Source: Clostridia bacterium (GTDB lineage: Bacteria; Bacillota; Clostridia; Oscillospirales; Acutalibacteraceae). From it: a stretch of DNA of 64,000 nt. The stretch's first letter is position 1. Every line of letters starts with the position of its first letter. Below the pieces are notes generated by a model. That model was given only the letters and a program-made list of their open reading frames with translations, searched no databases and was not told where the DNA came from. This document shows, piece after piece, positions 51,328 to 60,536 of this stretch. The stretch lies in the NCBI GenBank assembly GCA_017430535.1, contig JAFRMR010000003.1:248001-312000 (forward strand). The letters are read 5' to 3'. A program made the position numbers and the translations under genes.

Positions 51328-52791
51328 TTACCCAAACAGTTTCAGAGGTGATTTCTGCTGCCGGTCGCTGAGGGTATCGGCGGAGATAATTTCGGTATCT
51401 TCATCATAATAAAGGAAGGCGGGGTACTCTTTGAAAGTATTGATTGTTGCCTGCCCGTTGTAATATAGGAATACCTTGCTCATTTCTCTCATAGACGAGC
51501 ACATACCGGCATGCTTATAGTGCCTTATAAACCAGGTCTGCTCCGGGAACATACAGGTAGAGGCATCAATGGTTTTATCAGGGGAAATGTACTTTTTATC
51601 TGCCTTGGACAAATAATCATCGGAAAGAGTCTCACCGTAATCTGCGGCAGTTGCTCCGTAGGATGCATATTTTACATCTATGGTTGAATCGGAGGCATTG
51701 CGCCAGGAAGGGGTCAGGAACAAGGAGCAGTAACCGTACCTTGCAAGAATATAGAGATTTGAATTCTCATTGAGGTACTGCATTGTTTCGGCCTTGTAAG
51801 GCCTGATTTTTTCGTTATACTCCTGAATCTGCTTCTGAAGGCCGCTTCGGTCAACACCGTCATCCTTGTAAATGTAATCAAAGATGTAACTGTAGGCTTC
51901 ATCAATTTTATTATCGGGAATCATTGCCCACACGCTGAGCCAGCCGCCGAAAAGGGCACCCAGGCTCTGCCCTATGGCTTTATCGCCGATATCAAGGGCC
52001 AGCTTTGCCACAAGCTTGCACAGCCCTTTTGTTATGCCCGTAAATTTGAGAAAAGCGAAAAGACCGTTAAGGAATTTTTCATTATCGTTATAATCAAAAG
52101 CTCCTTTAAGATATTCGGTAAGGGCTTCATCATCAATAATAATCTGGCCTGTCATAAGCTCGCCATTATAGGTTTCACCATAAACAGCTGTTGAATTGAA
52201 CACCCAACTTCTTACCTTTTCGGTGCCGAAAAGCTTTGCGTAGGTATTGCAGATAACACCGCCGTAACTGTGGCACTCAACCACAACCTGGTCACAGCCG
52301 GAGCATTCAAGAACATAATCAATAAAATCGTTGAGGCCTTCGGCTGTGTGAATGGGATTAAGCCGCCAGTCATAAACATAATCAAGCTGCGAATCTTTCT
52401 TAATGCTTTCTTTTGCCGGGTAAGACCACCTTACGCCGGATTTATCCTTGACCGTTCCGTCGGGGGCAAGTTCTATGGGAGCAAAAAGCTCATCAACAAT
52501 AGGTATAAGCTTTTCGCCAAGCTCCTTGCCGTTCCTTAAAAACAGATATTTAAGCAGAAGCGGCAGTGACTGTTTAACAGCATCCATTATATCATCTGTT
52601 GCCGGAGGCCAGGCAAGTTCGGAGTCCGGGTCATCCGGGTCAACATAAATATCGGAGCCCATAAAACCGTGAACAAAAATGTAAGGACAATCTGCAGTAT
52701 AGCTTGCTTTTTCAGCCGCAAATACCGGTGTTGCGCAAGAAATAAGCAGAGCCGCCGCAAGGATAACAGCCGTAAGTCTTCTGAATTTCAT
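51328..52791 (-). CDS. Secreted lipase-like alpha/beta hydrolase
   Basis: A 487-residue exported protein with signal peptide residues 1-25 (ends PVFAA). The fold resembles LCAT-type lipases: FVHGFMGSDIYVD (oxyanion region), VYDWRLNP, the nucleophile Ser in VVECHSYGGVI, and a candidate His in RHYKHAGMC near the end. The acid residue is not certain. A lid-like helical insertion (about 195-300) is present. The probable substrate is a lipid ester or surface acyl chain. GGAGG precedes the ATG; read alone. Confidence 0.85.
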   Translation of the reverse strand: MKFRRLTAVILAAALLISCATPVFAAEKASYTADCPYIFVHGFMGSDIYVDPDDPDSELAWPPATDDIMDAVKQSLPLLLKYLFLRNGKELGEKLIPIVDELFAPIELAPDGTVKDKSGVRWSYPAKESIKKDSQLDYVYDWRLNPIHTAEGLNDFIDYVLECSGCDQVVVECHSYGGVICNTYAKLFGTEKVRSWVFNSTAVYGETYNGELMTGQIIIDDEALTEYLKGAFDYNDNEKFLNGLFAFLKFTGITKGLCKLVAKLALDIGDKAIGQSLGALFGGWLSVWAMIPDNKIDEAYSYIFDYIYKDDGVDRSGLQKQIQEYNEKIRPYKAETMQYLNENSNLYILARYGYCSLFLTPSWRNASDSTIDVKYASYGATAADYGETLSDDYLSKADKKYISPDKTIDASTCMFPEQTWFIRHYKHAGMCSSMREMSKVFLYYNGQATINTFKEYPAFLYYDEDTEIISADTLSDRQQKSPLKLFG

Positions 52792-52863
52792 TTTTACGCC
52801 TCCATGAATATAATTCTTTACTGAAATATAATAACAGATTGATAATAAATAATCAATATCAGA

Positions 52864-52891
52864 TTGACTTTAACCGATTAAATGATATAAT
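52864..52891 (+). promoter_or_regulatory. Promoter of the O-acetylation pair
   Basis: TTGACT (52864-52869), 16-bp spacer, TATAAT (52886-52891). Confidence 0.75.
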
Positions 52892-52920
52892 ACAAGCAAT
52901 ATTTCCAAGGAGTTATAAGT

Positions 52921-54309
52921 ATGGTATTTTCAAGCCTGATGTTTTTGTTTGTATTTCTCCCGGTTGTGCTGGGAGTTTACTATATACTGCCCCGTAAATT
53001 CAGAAACGCTTTTCTGCTGATTGCCGATTTATTCTTTTACGGCTGGGGTGAACCGGTACTGGTTTTCCTGATGATTTTTACGATTGTGATAAACTATTTT
53101 GCCGGTATTATTATGAGCAGAGCCGGCAATAAAAAGCTTGTGCTTATTATCACTCTGATTATAGATTTCGGTCTGCTGGCATTTTTCAAATACGAGGGGT
53201 TTATTTCGGAAAACCTTAATGTAATAATCCCATTCCTGCACATACCTTCCCTTGCAATTCCCCTGCCTATCGGCATTTCATTTTATACCTTCCAGATTGT
53301 TTCATACATTATCGACCTTTACAGAAACGAAACGGATGTACAGAAAAATATAATATCTTTCGGAACTTATGTTTCCCTTTTTCCCCAGCTTATTGCAGGA
53401 CCTATTGTAAGATACAGGGATGTAAGCGAGCAGCTCTCGCACAGGAGAGAAAACCCGGAGCAGTTTGCAAGAGGCGTGCGGCTGTTTACTCTGGGCCTTG
53501 CAAAAAAGGTACTGCTTGCAAATCCCCTGGGGCTTATGTGGGATACTCTGAGAGAACCCACGGGAGCAGGAGCAGCGGCATCCTGGGCAGGAATAATTGC
53601 CTTCTCGCTTCAGATTTACTATGATTTCAGCGGTTACAGCGATATGGCAAGGGGTCTTGGAAATATGCTGGGGTTTGAGTTCCTCAAAAACTTTGATTAT
53701 CCTTATATTTCCAAAAGTATTACAGAATTCTGGAGAAGATGGCATATATCCCTTGGCACCTGGTTCAGAGAATATGTTTATATACCCCTGGGCGGCAACA
53801 AAAAAGGCAAAATAAGAACACTTGTGAACCTGCTTATCGTGTGGATGCTTACGGGCCTATGGCACGGAGCCAGCTGGAATTTTCTGCTGTGGGGTCTTTA
53901 CTTCGGGATTATACTGATTATTGAAAAACTGTTTCTTCTCAAAGCTCTTGAAAAACTTCCTGCAATTATAGGGCATATTTACTCTATACTGATTATTGTA
54001 TTCGGCTGGATAATCTTCTACTATTCAGATGATGTGGGCGGATTTGCAGAACTTTGCAGATTTGTGCCTACACTTTTCGGCGGCGGAATTCTTTCCTCCG
54101 ACGCAGGAGCTGTGATAACAAACAACTTATCTTTACTGGCCGCAGGCATTATTGCCTCCACGCCCCTTATAAGAAAAATATATGACTATCTGAACAAGAA
54201 GAAAGGGTACAGAATTGCCGAACCGGTTGTAATTGCAATTATACTGCTGCTTTGCACTGCAAGCCTTGTGAATAACTCATACAACCCGTTCCTGTACTTT
54301 AAATTTTAA
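52921..54309 (+). CDS. MBOAT O-acyltransferase, AlgI family
   Basis: A 462-residue multi-pass MBOAT acyltransferase, about 11 helices. Typical AlgI motifs are FLFVFLPVVLGVYY at the start, FFKYEGFI, PLPIGISFYTFQIVSYIID, YPYISKSITEFWRRWHISLG, and the catalytic His315 in GLWHGASWNF. It passes acetyl groups across the membrane for O-acetylation of an extracellular polysaccharide; the polymer is unknown. CAAGGAG site. Paired with the DHHW protein 1 bp downstream. Confidence 0.96.
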   Translation: MVFSSLMFLFVFLPVVLGVYYILPRKFRNAFLLIADLFFYGWGEPVLVFLMIFTIVINYFAGIIMSRAGNKKLVLIITLIIDFGLLAFFKYEGFISENLNVIIPFLHIPSLAIPLPIGISFYTFQIVSYIIDLYRNETDVQKNIISFGTYVSLFPQLIAGPIVRYRDVSEQLSHRRENPEQFARGVRLFTLGLAKKVLLANPLGLMWDTLREPTGAGAAASWAGIIAFSLQIYYDFSGYSDMARGLGNMLGFEFLKNFDYPYISKSITEFWRRWHISLGTWFREYVYIPLGGNKKGKIRTLVNLLIVWMLTGLWHGASWNFLLWGLYFGIILIIEKLFLLKALEKLPAIIGHIYSILIIVFGWIIFYYSDDVGGFAELCRFVPTLFGGGILSSDAGAVITNNLSLLAAGIIASTPLIRKIYDYLNKKKGYRIAEPVVIAIILLLCTASLVNNSYNPFLYFKF

Positions 54310-54310
54310 A

Positions 54311-55432
54311 ATGATTAAAAACAGAGCTTCAAAAAATATAATAATATTTTTCTGCATTTTCATTGCCGAAACCGGGATTCTGTTTGCGGCCCTGCCGAAG
54401 AAAAATTACTCGGCCTATGAAAAGCGATACCTTGCCGCAAGGCCTTCCCTTTCTGTTTCATCGGTTGCAGACGGCAGCTTTTCCGAAGGGTTTGAAAAAT
54501 ACCTTGCGGATCACACCCCTTTCAGGACCTTCTTTGTAGCTGTAAATGCCTACTTTGAACTGATTAAAGGAAACAACGGCTCGAACGGTGTATACCTTGG
54601 CCGTGAAGGCTGGCTTATTGCAAAGCCCCCCGAAAGGAACAACCGGCTTACGGAGAATTTAAACAGAATAAAGGCTTTTACGGAAAAATCCGGTATACCG
54701 GCGTATATGATAGCAATACCCTCAAAAGGATATATTTATTCCGAATACTTGCCCGGCAACTCTATGGAATACAGAGACGGCGAATATCTTGCTCTTATAA
54801 AAAATGAGTTGGGCTCCTGCCTTGAATACATTGATATTGATCCCGCTCTGAAAAAAGATAAGGATGAAAAACTCCTGTATTTCAAAACTGATCATCACTG
54901 GACTGCAGACGGCGCTTTTACGGCTTACAGGGAATTCTGCAGAGCAAAGGGATTTTATATTCCCGATGAAAAAGAATATACAATCAGGGAAATACCGGAT
55001 TTTTACGGCACATCCTACTCCTACTCCTGCTATATGCTTACAAAGCCGGATACACTGAGAATTTACGAATCAGACAGACAGAATGATATCCGTGTTGAAA
55101 TAACCGAGGGTAAAGAAATCAAAACCAATAACAGTATGATTTTTGAGGAAAGGCTGAAAGAGGAAGATAAATACACGGCTTTTCTTGACGGCAACCATTC
55201 ACTGGTAACGATTGAAACCGGAAAGAGCGGCGGCAACCTGCTTGTTATAAAAGACTCATTTGCCCACTGCCTTGTGCCTTTTATGGCGGAGAATTACGGC
55301 AAAATAGTGATGATTGATTTAAGATATTATAAAAACGACCTGAGCGAACTAATTGCCAAAGAAAATATTGATGAAATGATTTTTATTTACGGAACAGAAA
55401 ACCTTGCAACAAGCAGAGACATAGTATTCTGA
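54311..55432 (+). CDS. AlgJ/DHHW-family acetyl-transfer protein
   Basis: A 373-residue protein with one N-terminal helix (about 9-28) and an outside SGNH-like domain. The family motif Asp194-His-His-Trp in FKTDHHWTADGAF is seen. The expected Ser is probably in VIKDSFAHCLVPF, and YLGREGWLIAKPP is the typical N-terminal block. With AlgI-like partners these proteins place acetyl groups on the sugar polymer. It has no ribosome site of its own and begins 1 bp after the MBOAT stop, so it depends on coupled translation. Confidence 0.92.
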   Translation: MIKNRASKNIIIFFCIFIAETGILFAALPKKNYSAYEKRYLAARPSLSVSSVADGSFSEGFEKYLADHTPFRTFFVAVNAYFELIKGNNGSNGVYLGREGWLIAKPPERNNRLTENLNRIKAFTEKSGIPAYMIAIPSKGYIYSEYLPGNSMEYRDGEYLALIKNELGSCLEYIDIDPALKKDKDEKLLYFKTDHHWTADGAFTAYREFCRAKGFYIPDEKEYTIREIPDFYGTSYSYSCYMLTKPDTLRIYESDRQNDIRVEITEGKEIKTNNSMIFEERLKEEDKYTAFLDGNHSLVTIETGKSGGNLLVIKDSFAHCLVPFMAENYGKIVMIDLRYYKNDLSELIAKENIDEMIFIYGTENLATSRDIVF

Positions 55433-55440
55433 ATAATTAA

Positions 55441-55473
55441 CCGTCCGGAATTCAAAAGCAGAATTCCGGACGG
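55441..55473. terminator. Bidirectional terminator hairpin
   Basis: Thirteen-bp perfect stem with a 7-nt loop (arms 55441-55453 and 55461-55473), followed by TATTTC. Arms resemble those at 539-571. Confidence 0.82.
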
Positions 55474-55486
55474 TATTTCATTATAG

Positions 55487-56260
55487 TTATCTTGATAATA
55501 CAACCCTGTATGCAATTGCATATATCTCCCTTACAGCGAAGGGAAGGTAACCGATAAGCGGCGTTTTTGCCGGGCAGGAATAAGCTTTCAGCCCGAACTT
55601 AGCGGCTGTAAGATAAGCACGGTACTCATGAAAATCATTGGTAACCACGGTTATTTCATCGGTTTTAATCCCCATATCGGCAAGGAGCTCGGTGGTATTT
55701 TCGAAGTTTTCCGTTGTTGAGGCGGAATTTTCCTCAAGAATAAGGCGTGAAGAGGGTATTCCCTTAGCTAGAAGAGCATTGCTCATACAGCGGGCCTCGG
55801 ATATATCCTCTCCGTTTCCTCTTCCGCCTGAAAGAACCGCAACGCTTCCGGGATTTTCCTCAAGATATCTGTATGCTCTGTTGATTCTTGCGTTAAGAAA
55901 TCTGCCGGGAGTTGTGCCGTTGACTTTGCAGCCGAGCACAATAACATATTTTGTTTTATGCTCCGCTTCGGCACCATGATAAACTACGCCTGCGAAAACA
56001 GCCCCTGTAAATAATGCGCAAAGGGCAACACATGCAGTACAGATAATGAAAACTGCTCTCTGCTTTTTATCGGCAAGAATTCTTTTAACAACGGCCCGGA
56101 TTTTATAATATTTAATTTCGGTAATAAACAGAACTGCCGAAAAAACTATTCCGGTTATAATACCGATATTTATTTCACCCGAAGTAAAAAACGGACCTAT
56201 ATAAAGCAGTAAATTAAGTACAGAAAGCAGAATAAGAACCGGTTTAATTACTTTTGCCAT
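55487..56260 (-). CDS. SanA/YdcF-like membrane protein (DUF218)
   Basis: A 257-residue protein with three N-terminal helices (about 7-25, 31-50, 70-92), then a DUF218 domain: KYVIVLGCKVNGTTPG, AVLSGGRGNGEDISEA, LEENSASTTENFENT and VVTNDFHEYRAYLTA. It resembles the gene at 580, with a longer membrane part. A cell-envelope role is presumed from the family. It follows the Thr-rich lipoprotein gene by 9 bp with no visible ribosome site, so translation is probably coupled. Confidence 0.87.
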   Translation of the reverse strand: MAKVIKPVLILLSVLNLLLYIGPFFTSGEINIGIITGIVFSAVLFITEIKYYKIRAVVKRILADKKQRAVFIICTACVALCALFTGAVFAGVVYHGAEAEHKTKYVIVLGCKVNGTTPGRFLNARINRAYRYLEENPGSVAVLSGGRGNGEDISEARCMSNALLAKGIPSSRLILEENSASTTENFENTTELLADMGIKTDEITVVTNDFHEYRAYLTAAKFGLKAYSCPAKTPLIGYLPFAVREIYAIAYRVVLSR

Positions 56261-56269
56261 TTAAACTAA

Positions 56270-57253
56270 TCAATAATTGAATGATGTGTAGTCAATCTGA
56301 GAAACAAGCTCGCCGGTTGCCTTGCTTACCCTTGCGATTGAGTATTTGACATTTGTAAGCACGGCTGACATCTTGATAGTATATGATATGGAACTGAATT
56401 TATTGCCGTCAACAGAAATTTTCGCTTTGATAACAACGCTGTCGGTCTTCATGCTTACGCTGTCAACCCCTGCACCGCCCTCAATAAGGCCGGCCTTTAT
56501 TTCCGAGGCATCTTTATAATCATTGGTGAACCTGCCGATTGCACTGGTCTTTTTGCTCACATCGCTTTCATTCTTGACGGTAATAACCACATCATAGTAT
56601 TTACCGTCGGCGCTGAGCTTGCAGGTAGCTGAGACAGCATCATCCGGTCTTAAGGTGGATACTTTAAGGTCTTTGCCGTTGAAGTTGCCTTTTTTTACTG
56701 TTTTGCTGCTTTTGCCTTCGCCCATAAATTCGCCTACGGTGGTTCTTACAAGATCAATACGGGCAAGCGCTCCCATCTGAAGGTTATTGAGGGAAGTGTT
56801 TGTATTCTTCACATAGCCGGGTTTTGCAGTTGAAGCGGTCTTGGTAGCGGTATTATAAAGCTCAACAATTTCCGCCTTAGTTGAGGGAACCTTAACCTCT
56901 TTCTTTGTGGTTGTCTCTTTTTGGGTGGTAGTTTCTTTTTTGGTTGTAGTTTCCTTCTGAGTAGTTGCGGGAGCTGTTGTTTCTTTTTCCGTTGTGGTCT
57001 CGGTGGCTTCTGCCGTTGTTGTTTCGGCAGCGCTTTCTTCGGTAATCTCAGCAGTAGTTTCGGTTACCGGTTCGGTCTCGGATATAATATCCTCCGATGT
57101 CTGCTCCTGAGTTGCGGTTGTATCATCGGATGTTTCTGTTTCACTGCTGCTTTGAGATGCTGTGGTCGTTTTATCTGTGTTATCATTTTTACAGGAAGCA
57201 AACGCAAAAACAAATAACACACAAAGAGTGATTGCAAAAAGCTTTTTTAACAT
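56270..57253 (-). CDS. Thr-rich surface lipoprotein
   Basis: A 327-residue lipoprotein. AAGGAG selects the ATG at 57253. The lipobox FASC is near residue 21. Residues about 25-125 are a low-complexity Thr/Glu/Ser/Lys stalk with KETTTKKETTTQ repeats, probably spanning the wall and perhaps glycosylated. The folded part (about 130-327) is beta-rich (KYYDVVITVKNESDV, SISYTIKMSAVLTNV) and unrecognised. It is co-transcribed with the SanA-like gene. Confidence 0.8.
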   Translation of the reverse strand: MLKKLFAITLCVLFVFAFASCKNDNTDKTTTASQSSSETETSDDTTATQEQTSEDIISETEPVTETTAEITEESAAETTTAEATETTTEKETTAPATTQKETTTKKETTTQKETTTKKEVKVPSTKAEIVELYNTATKTASTAKPGYVKNTNTSLNNLQMGALARIDLVRTTVGEFMGEGKSSKTVKKGNFNGKDLKVSTLRPDDAVSATCKLSADGKYYDVVITVKNESDVSKKTSAIGRFTNDYKDASEIKAGLIEGGAGVDSVSMKTDSVVIKAKISVDGNKFSSISYTIKMSAVLTNVKYSIARVSKATGELVSQIDYTSFNY

Positions 57254-57437
57254 AATCAAAACTCCTTTACGGTTTATACCTGAATTATATCAGCATCTTA
57301 TGCATCAATCAAGTTGTTTTCAGCAGGTTGTCCGGAATATTTATTCATTATTTAGGTGCTTTTATACAACAATTCGGAATATTTATACGATTTTATTATA
57401 ATTTTATGAGATTTTATTCATTTTTATCCGATTTTTC

Positions 57438-57466
57438 TTGACTATTCTTTTTTTGAAATGTATAAT
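57438..57466 (+). promoter_or_regulatory. Promoter of the arg operon
   Basis: TTGACT (57438-57443), 17-bp spacer, TATAAT (57461-57466). The in-frame TTG at 57438 is the -35 box itself, not a start. No clear ArgR box was recognised. Confidence 0.85.
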
Positions 57467-57503
57467 GTTGCACATAATATATAGAATAAAAGAAAGTGAT
57501 ACT

Positions 57504-58442
57504 ATGACAAAAGTATTTATAGACGGCAGCGCAGGCACTACCGGCCTTAAGATTTACGAACGTATTTCTTCAAGAAACAATATTGAACTCATACGGCTTG
57601 CCGAAGATGAAAGAAAGGACCCTAAGGCAAGAAAAGCAGCGATTTTTGATTCGGATATTACATTTTTATGTCTGCCGGATGAAGCTGCAAAAGAAGCGGC
57701 CGAATTTGCAGCCGGAAGCAACACGGTAATAATTGATACCTCAACCGCACACAGAACCGATGATATGTGGGCTTACGGTTTTCCGGAGCTCAGCGGTATG
57801 AGGGAAAAGATTTTCTCATCAAAAAGAATTGCAAACCCCGGGTGCCATGCCAGCGGATTTATTTCGCTTGCCGCTCCCCTAACGGAAAACGGAATAATAC
57901 CCAAAGATGCTGTTCTTTCCTGCTTTTCAATAACCGGCTATTCCGGCGGCGGCAAAAAGATGATTGCGGAATACGAATCGGAAAACCGCGATATACTGCT
58001 TGACGCCCCCAGAATGTACGGCCTGACTCAGGCCCACAAGCATCTGCCGGAAATGTCAAAAATCTGCGGTCTTGAAAACCCTCCCCTGTTTTGCCCCGTT
58101 GTGGCACCTTTTTACAGCGGAATGGAGGTTACAATAACCCTTGCCGCAAAAGATATAAAAGGCACAGCCGATGATATAAAGGATATTTACAGATCATACT
58201 ATACCGGCGGCCTTGTAAAATACGTCGAAGATATTTCGGAAAACGGTTTTGCCTCCGCCTCACTTATGAGCGGAAGAGATGATATGATAATAAGCGTTTA
58301 CGGAAACAATGACAGAATCCTTCTGGTTTCAAGATTTGACAACCTTGGCAAAGGCGCCAGCGGAGCGGCTATACAGAATATGAATATAGTGTTGGGCGTA
58401 AATGAAACCGAAGGCCTTGTAATTGCTGAAAGCGAGGAATAA
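57504..58442 (+). CDS. argC: N-acetyl-gamma-glutamyl-phosphate reductase
   Basis: A 312-residue reductase (third step of ornithine synthesis), of the shorter type-2 form. Seen: FIDGSAGTTGLKIYERI (NADP-binding start), IIDTSTAHR, WAYGFPEL, the catalytic Cys114 in NPGCHASGF, and YGLTQAHKHLPEM. The ATG at 57504 fits the promoter; a longer frame starts inside the promoter. It is followed by argJ after 2 bp. Cytoplasmic. Confidence 0.95.
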   Translation: MTKVFIDGSAGTTGLKIYERISSRNNIELIRLAEDERKDPKARKAAIFDSDITFLCLPDEAAKEAAEFAAGSNTVIIDTSTAHRTDDMWAYGFPELSGMREKIFSSKRIANPGCHASGFISLAAPLTENGIIPKDAVLSCFSITGYSGGGKKMIAEYESENRDILLDAPRMYGLTQAHKHLPEMSKICGLENPPLFCPVVAPFYSGMEVTITLAAKDIKGTADDIKDIYRSYYTGGLVKYVEDISENGFASASLMSGRDDMIISVYGNNDRILLVSRFDNLGKGASGAAIQNMNIVLGVNETEGLVIAESEE

Positions 58443-58444
58443 AT

Positions 58445-59659
58445 ATGAAAATGATAACAGGCGGCGTATGTGCGCCTAAAGGATTCAAAGCCGGAGGCAT
58501 ACACTGCGGTATAAGAAAAAACAAGGATAAAAGAGACCTTGCCCTTATTTACAGCGAAGTTCCTGCCGCAGCTGCGGCAACCTACACCTCAAATCTTGTT
58601 AAGGGTGCTCCCCTTAAAGTTACAAAAGATAATATCGCAGACGGATATGCAAGGGCGGTAATCTGCAACAGCGGAAATGCCAATACCTGCAACAAAAACG
58701 GAGTTGAAGTTGCAAAAGAGATGTGCTCCCTGCTGGCTGCTGAACTTGGTATCAAGTCGGAAGATATTATAGTTGCGTCCACCGGTGTTATCGGCCAGCC
58801 CCTTGATATTGAGCCGATTAAAAACGGCATCCCTGCCCTTATTGCTTCAATTAATGAAAACGGAAGCACTCAGGCGGCCGAAGGCATAATGACAACGGAT
58901 ACGGTTTACAAAGAGGTTGCCGTTGAATTTGAAATTGGCGGAAAAACCTGCAGAATAGGCGGTATTGCAAAGGGCAGCGGTATGATTCACCCAAATATGG
59001 CCACTATGCTGGTATTTATTACAACCGATGTATCAATCAGCCCCGCAATGCTTCAGAAGGCTCTTTCAGGAGATATAAAAAGCACATTCAATATGATTTC
59101 CGTTGACGGAGATACTTCCACCAACGATATGGTATCAGTTATGGCAAACGGTATGGCAGATAATGATATTATTGACAGCGACGGCGAAGATTTCGGTGTG
59201 TTTATGAAGGCGCTTAATACGGTTACCGTGGGCCTTTGCAGAATGATTGCAGGTGACGGCGAAGGCGCAACAAAGCTTCTTGAATGCAAAGTCAGCGGCG
59301 CAAAAACGCAGAATGATGCAAACGCCGTTGCAAAATCCGTAATCTGCTCCTCACTTCTCAAGGCGGCAATGTTCGGCTCGGATGCCAACTGGGGCAGAGT
59401 GCTCTGCGCCATAGGTTACAGCGGCGCCGATGTGGATGTGGAAAAGATTGATGTTTCTTTCAGAAGCGCAAAAGGCGAAATCCCCGTTTGCGAGATGGGT
59501 TACGGTATTGATTTTTCAGAAGAAAAAGCAAAAGAAATCCTGCTTGAAAAAGAAATTGAAATCCTTATAAATCTTAATGACGGCGATTACAGCGCCTGCG
59601 CCTGGGGATGCGACCTGACATACGATTATGTTAAAATCAACGGCGACTACAGAACATAA
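58445..59659 (+). CDS. argJ: Glutamate N-acetyltransferase/ornithine acetyltransferase
   Basis: A 404-residue ArgJ precursor. It is self-cleaved before Thr187 in MIHPNMATMLVFI; KGSGM just before is the conserved lead-in. Other motifs are SGNANTCNKNG, STGVIGQPLDI, FNMISVDGDTSTND and DANWGRVLCAIGY. It recycles the acetyl group from acetylornithine to glutamate, and in bifunctional forms also uses acetyl-CoA; which form this is cannot be read here. It is 12 bp before argB, in a four-gene operon. Confidence 0.97.
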   Translation: MKMITGGVCAPKGFKAGGIHCGIRKNKDKRDLALIYSEVPAAAAATYTSNLVKGAPLKVTKDNIADGYARAVICNSGNANTCNKNGVEVAKEMCSLLAAELGIKSEDIIVASTGVIGQPLDIEPIKNGIPALIASINENGSTQAAEGIMTTDTVYKEVAVEFEIGGKTCRIGGIAKGSGMIHPNMATMLVFITTDVSISPAMLQKALSGDIKSTFNMISVDGDTSTNDMVSVMANGMADNDIIDSDGEDFGVFMKALNTVTVGLCRMIAGDGEGATKLLECKVSGAKTQNDANAVAKSVICSSLLKAAMFGSDANWGRVLCAIGYSGADVDVEKIDVSFRSAKGEIPVCEMGYGIDFSEEKAKEILLEKEIEILINLNDGDYSACAWGCDLTYDYVKINGDYRT

Positions 59660-59671
59660 CAGGAGAATAAG

Positions 59672-60532
59672 ATGGATAAAGAATATACAACCTCTGAAAG
59701 AATTGAAGATGTTATAAACGCCCTGCCTTATATCAAAAGGTACAGAGAAAAGATAGTAGTGGTAAAATACGGCGGAAACGCCATGAAGGACGAAGAGCTT
59801 AAGCATAAGGTTATGCTGGATCTTGTTCTACTGTGGACTATGGGCGTTAAAGTGGTTCTTGTTCACGGCGGCGGCCCCGAAATCAATGAAGTAATGGATA
59901 AATTCGGCAAAAAAGCCGAGTTTATTGACGGCCTGCGTGTTACAGATAAAGAAACCATAGATATTGTACAGATGGTGCTTGCGGGTAAGGTAAATAAAAC
60001 TCTAGTCAATTATCTTGAAGAAAAAGGCGCAAAAGCCGTGGGCCTTTCCGGTATGGACGGCAGGCTTATTGAAGCCGAAATGAAAGACGAAAAGCTGGGA
60101 TATGTGGGTGAAATAACAAATGTTAATGTTCAGCCTATATTTGACCTTCTGGAAAAGGGCTATATACCCGTAATATCCACCCTCGGATGTGATAAAGAGG
60201 GAAACGCTTACAATATCAACGGCGATACTGCCGCGGCAAGAATTGCCGGAGCACTGGGAGCCGAAAGATTTATTCTTATGACGGATATTATCGGCGTGCT
60301 TAAAGATAAAGACGACCCTTCCACTCTTATTCCCGAGATAACAGCTGAAGAAGCCGAAAAATATTATAAGGACGGCACCATATCCGGCGGAATGATTCCG
60401 AAGGTGAAATGCTGCTTTGACGCCATAGACAGGGGCGTAAAAAATGTGGTTATAATCAACGGCACCGTACCCCACTCAGTACTTATTGAGTTGCTTACAG
60501 ATGAAGGATGCGGCACCATGATAAGCGGGTGA
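59672..60532 (+). CDS. argB: Acetylglutamate kinase
   Basis: A 286-residue amino-acid kinase that phosphorylates N-acetylglutamate. Seen: VVKYGGNAMKDE, VLVHGGGPEINEVM, DGLRVTDKETIDIVQMVLAG, YNINGDTAAARIAGALGAE and SGGMIPKVKCC. The N-terminal helix (TTSERIEDVINALPYIKRY) is the type found in arginine-inhibited hexameric enzymes, so feedback control by arginine is likely. AGGAG site. Confidence 0.97.
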   Translation: MDKEYTTSERIEDVINALPYIKRYREKIVVVKYGGNAMKDEELKHKVMLDLVLLWTMGVKVVLVHGGGPEINEVMDKFGKKAEFIDGLRVTDKETIDIVQMVLAGKVNKTLVNYLEEKGAKAVGLSGMDGRLIEAEMKDEKLGYVGEITNVNVQPIFDLLEKGYIPVISTLGCDKEGNAYNINGDTAAARIAGALGAERFILMTDIIGVLKDKDDPSTLIPEITAEEAEKYYKDGTISGGMIPKVKCCFDAIDRGVKNVVIINGTVPHSVLIELLTDEGCGTMISG

Positions 60533-60536
60533 ATAA

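Noticed and set aside
57438-57503. N-terminal extension of argC from a TTG
   Set aside because: The TTG is part of the -35 box and the -10 box lies in the extension; the ATG at 57504 fits the family start.
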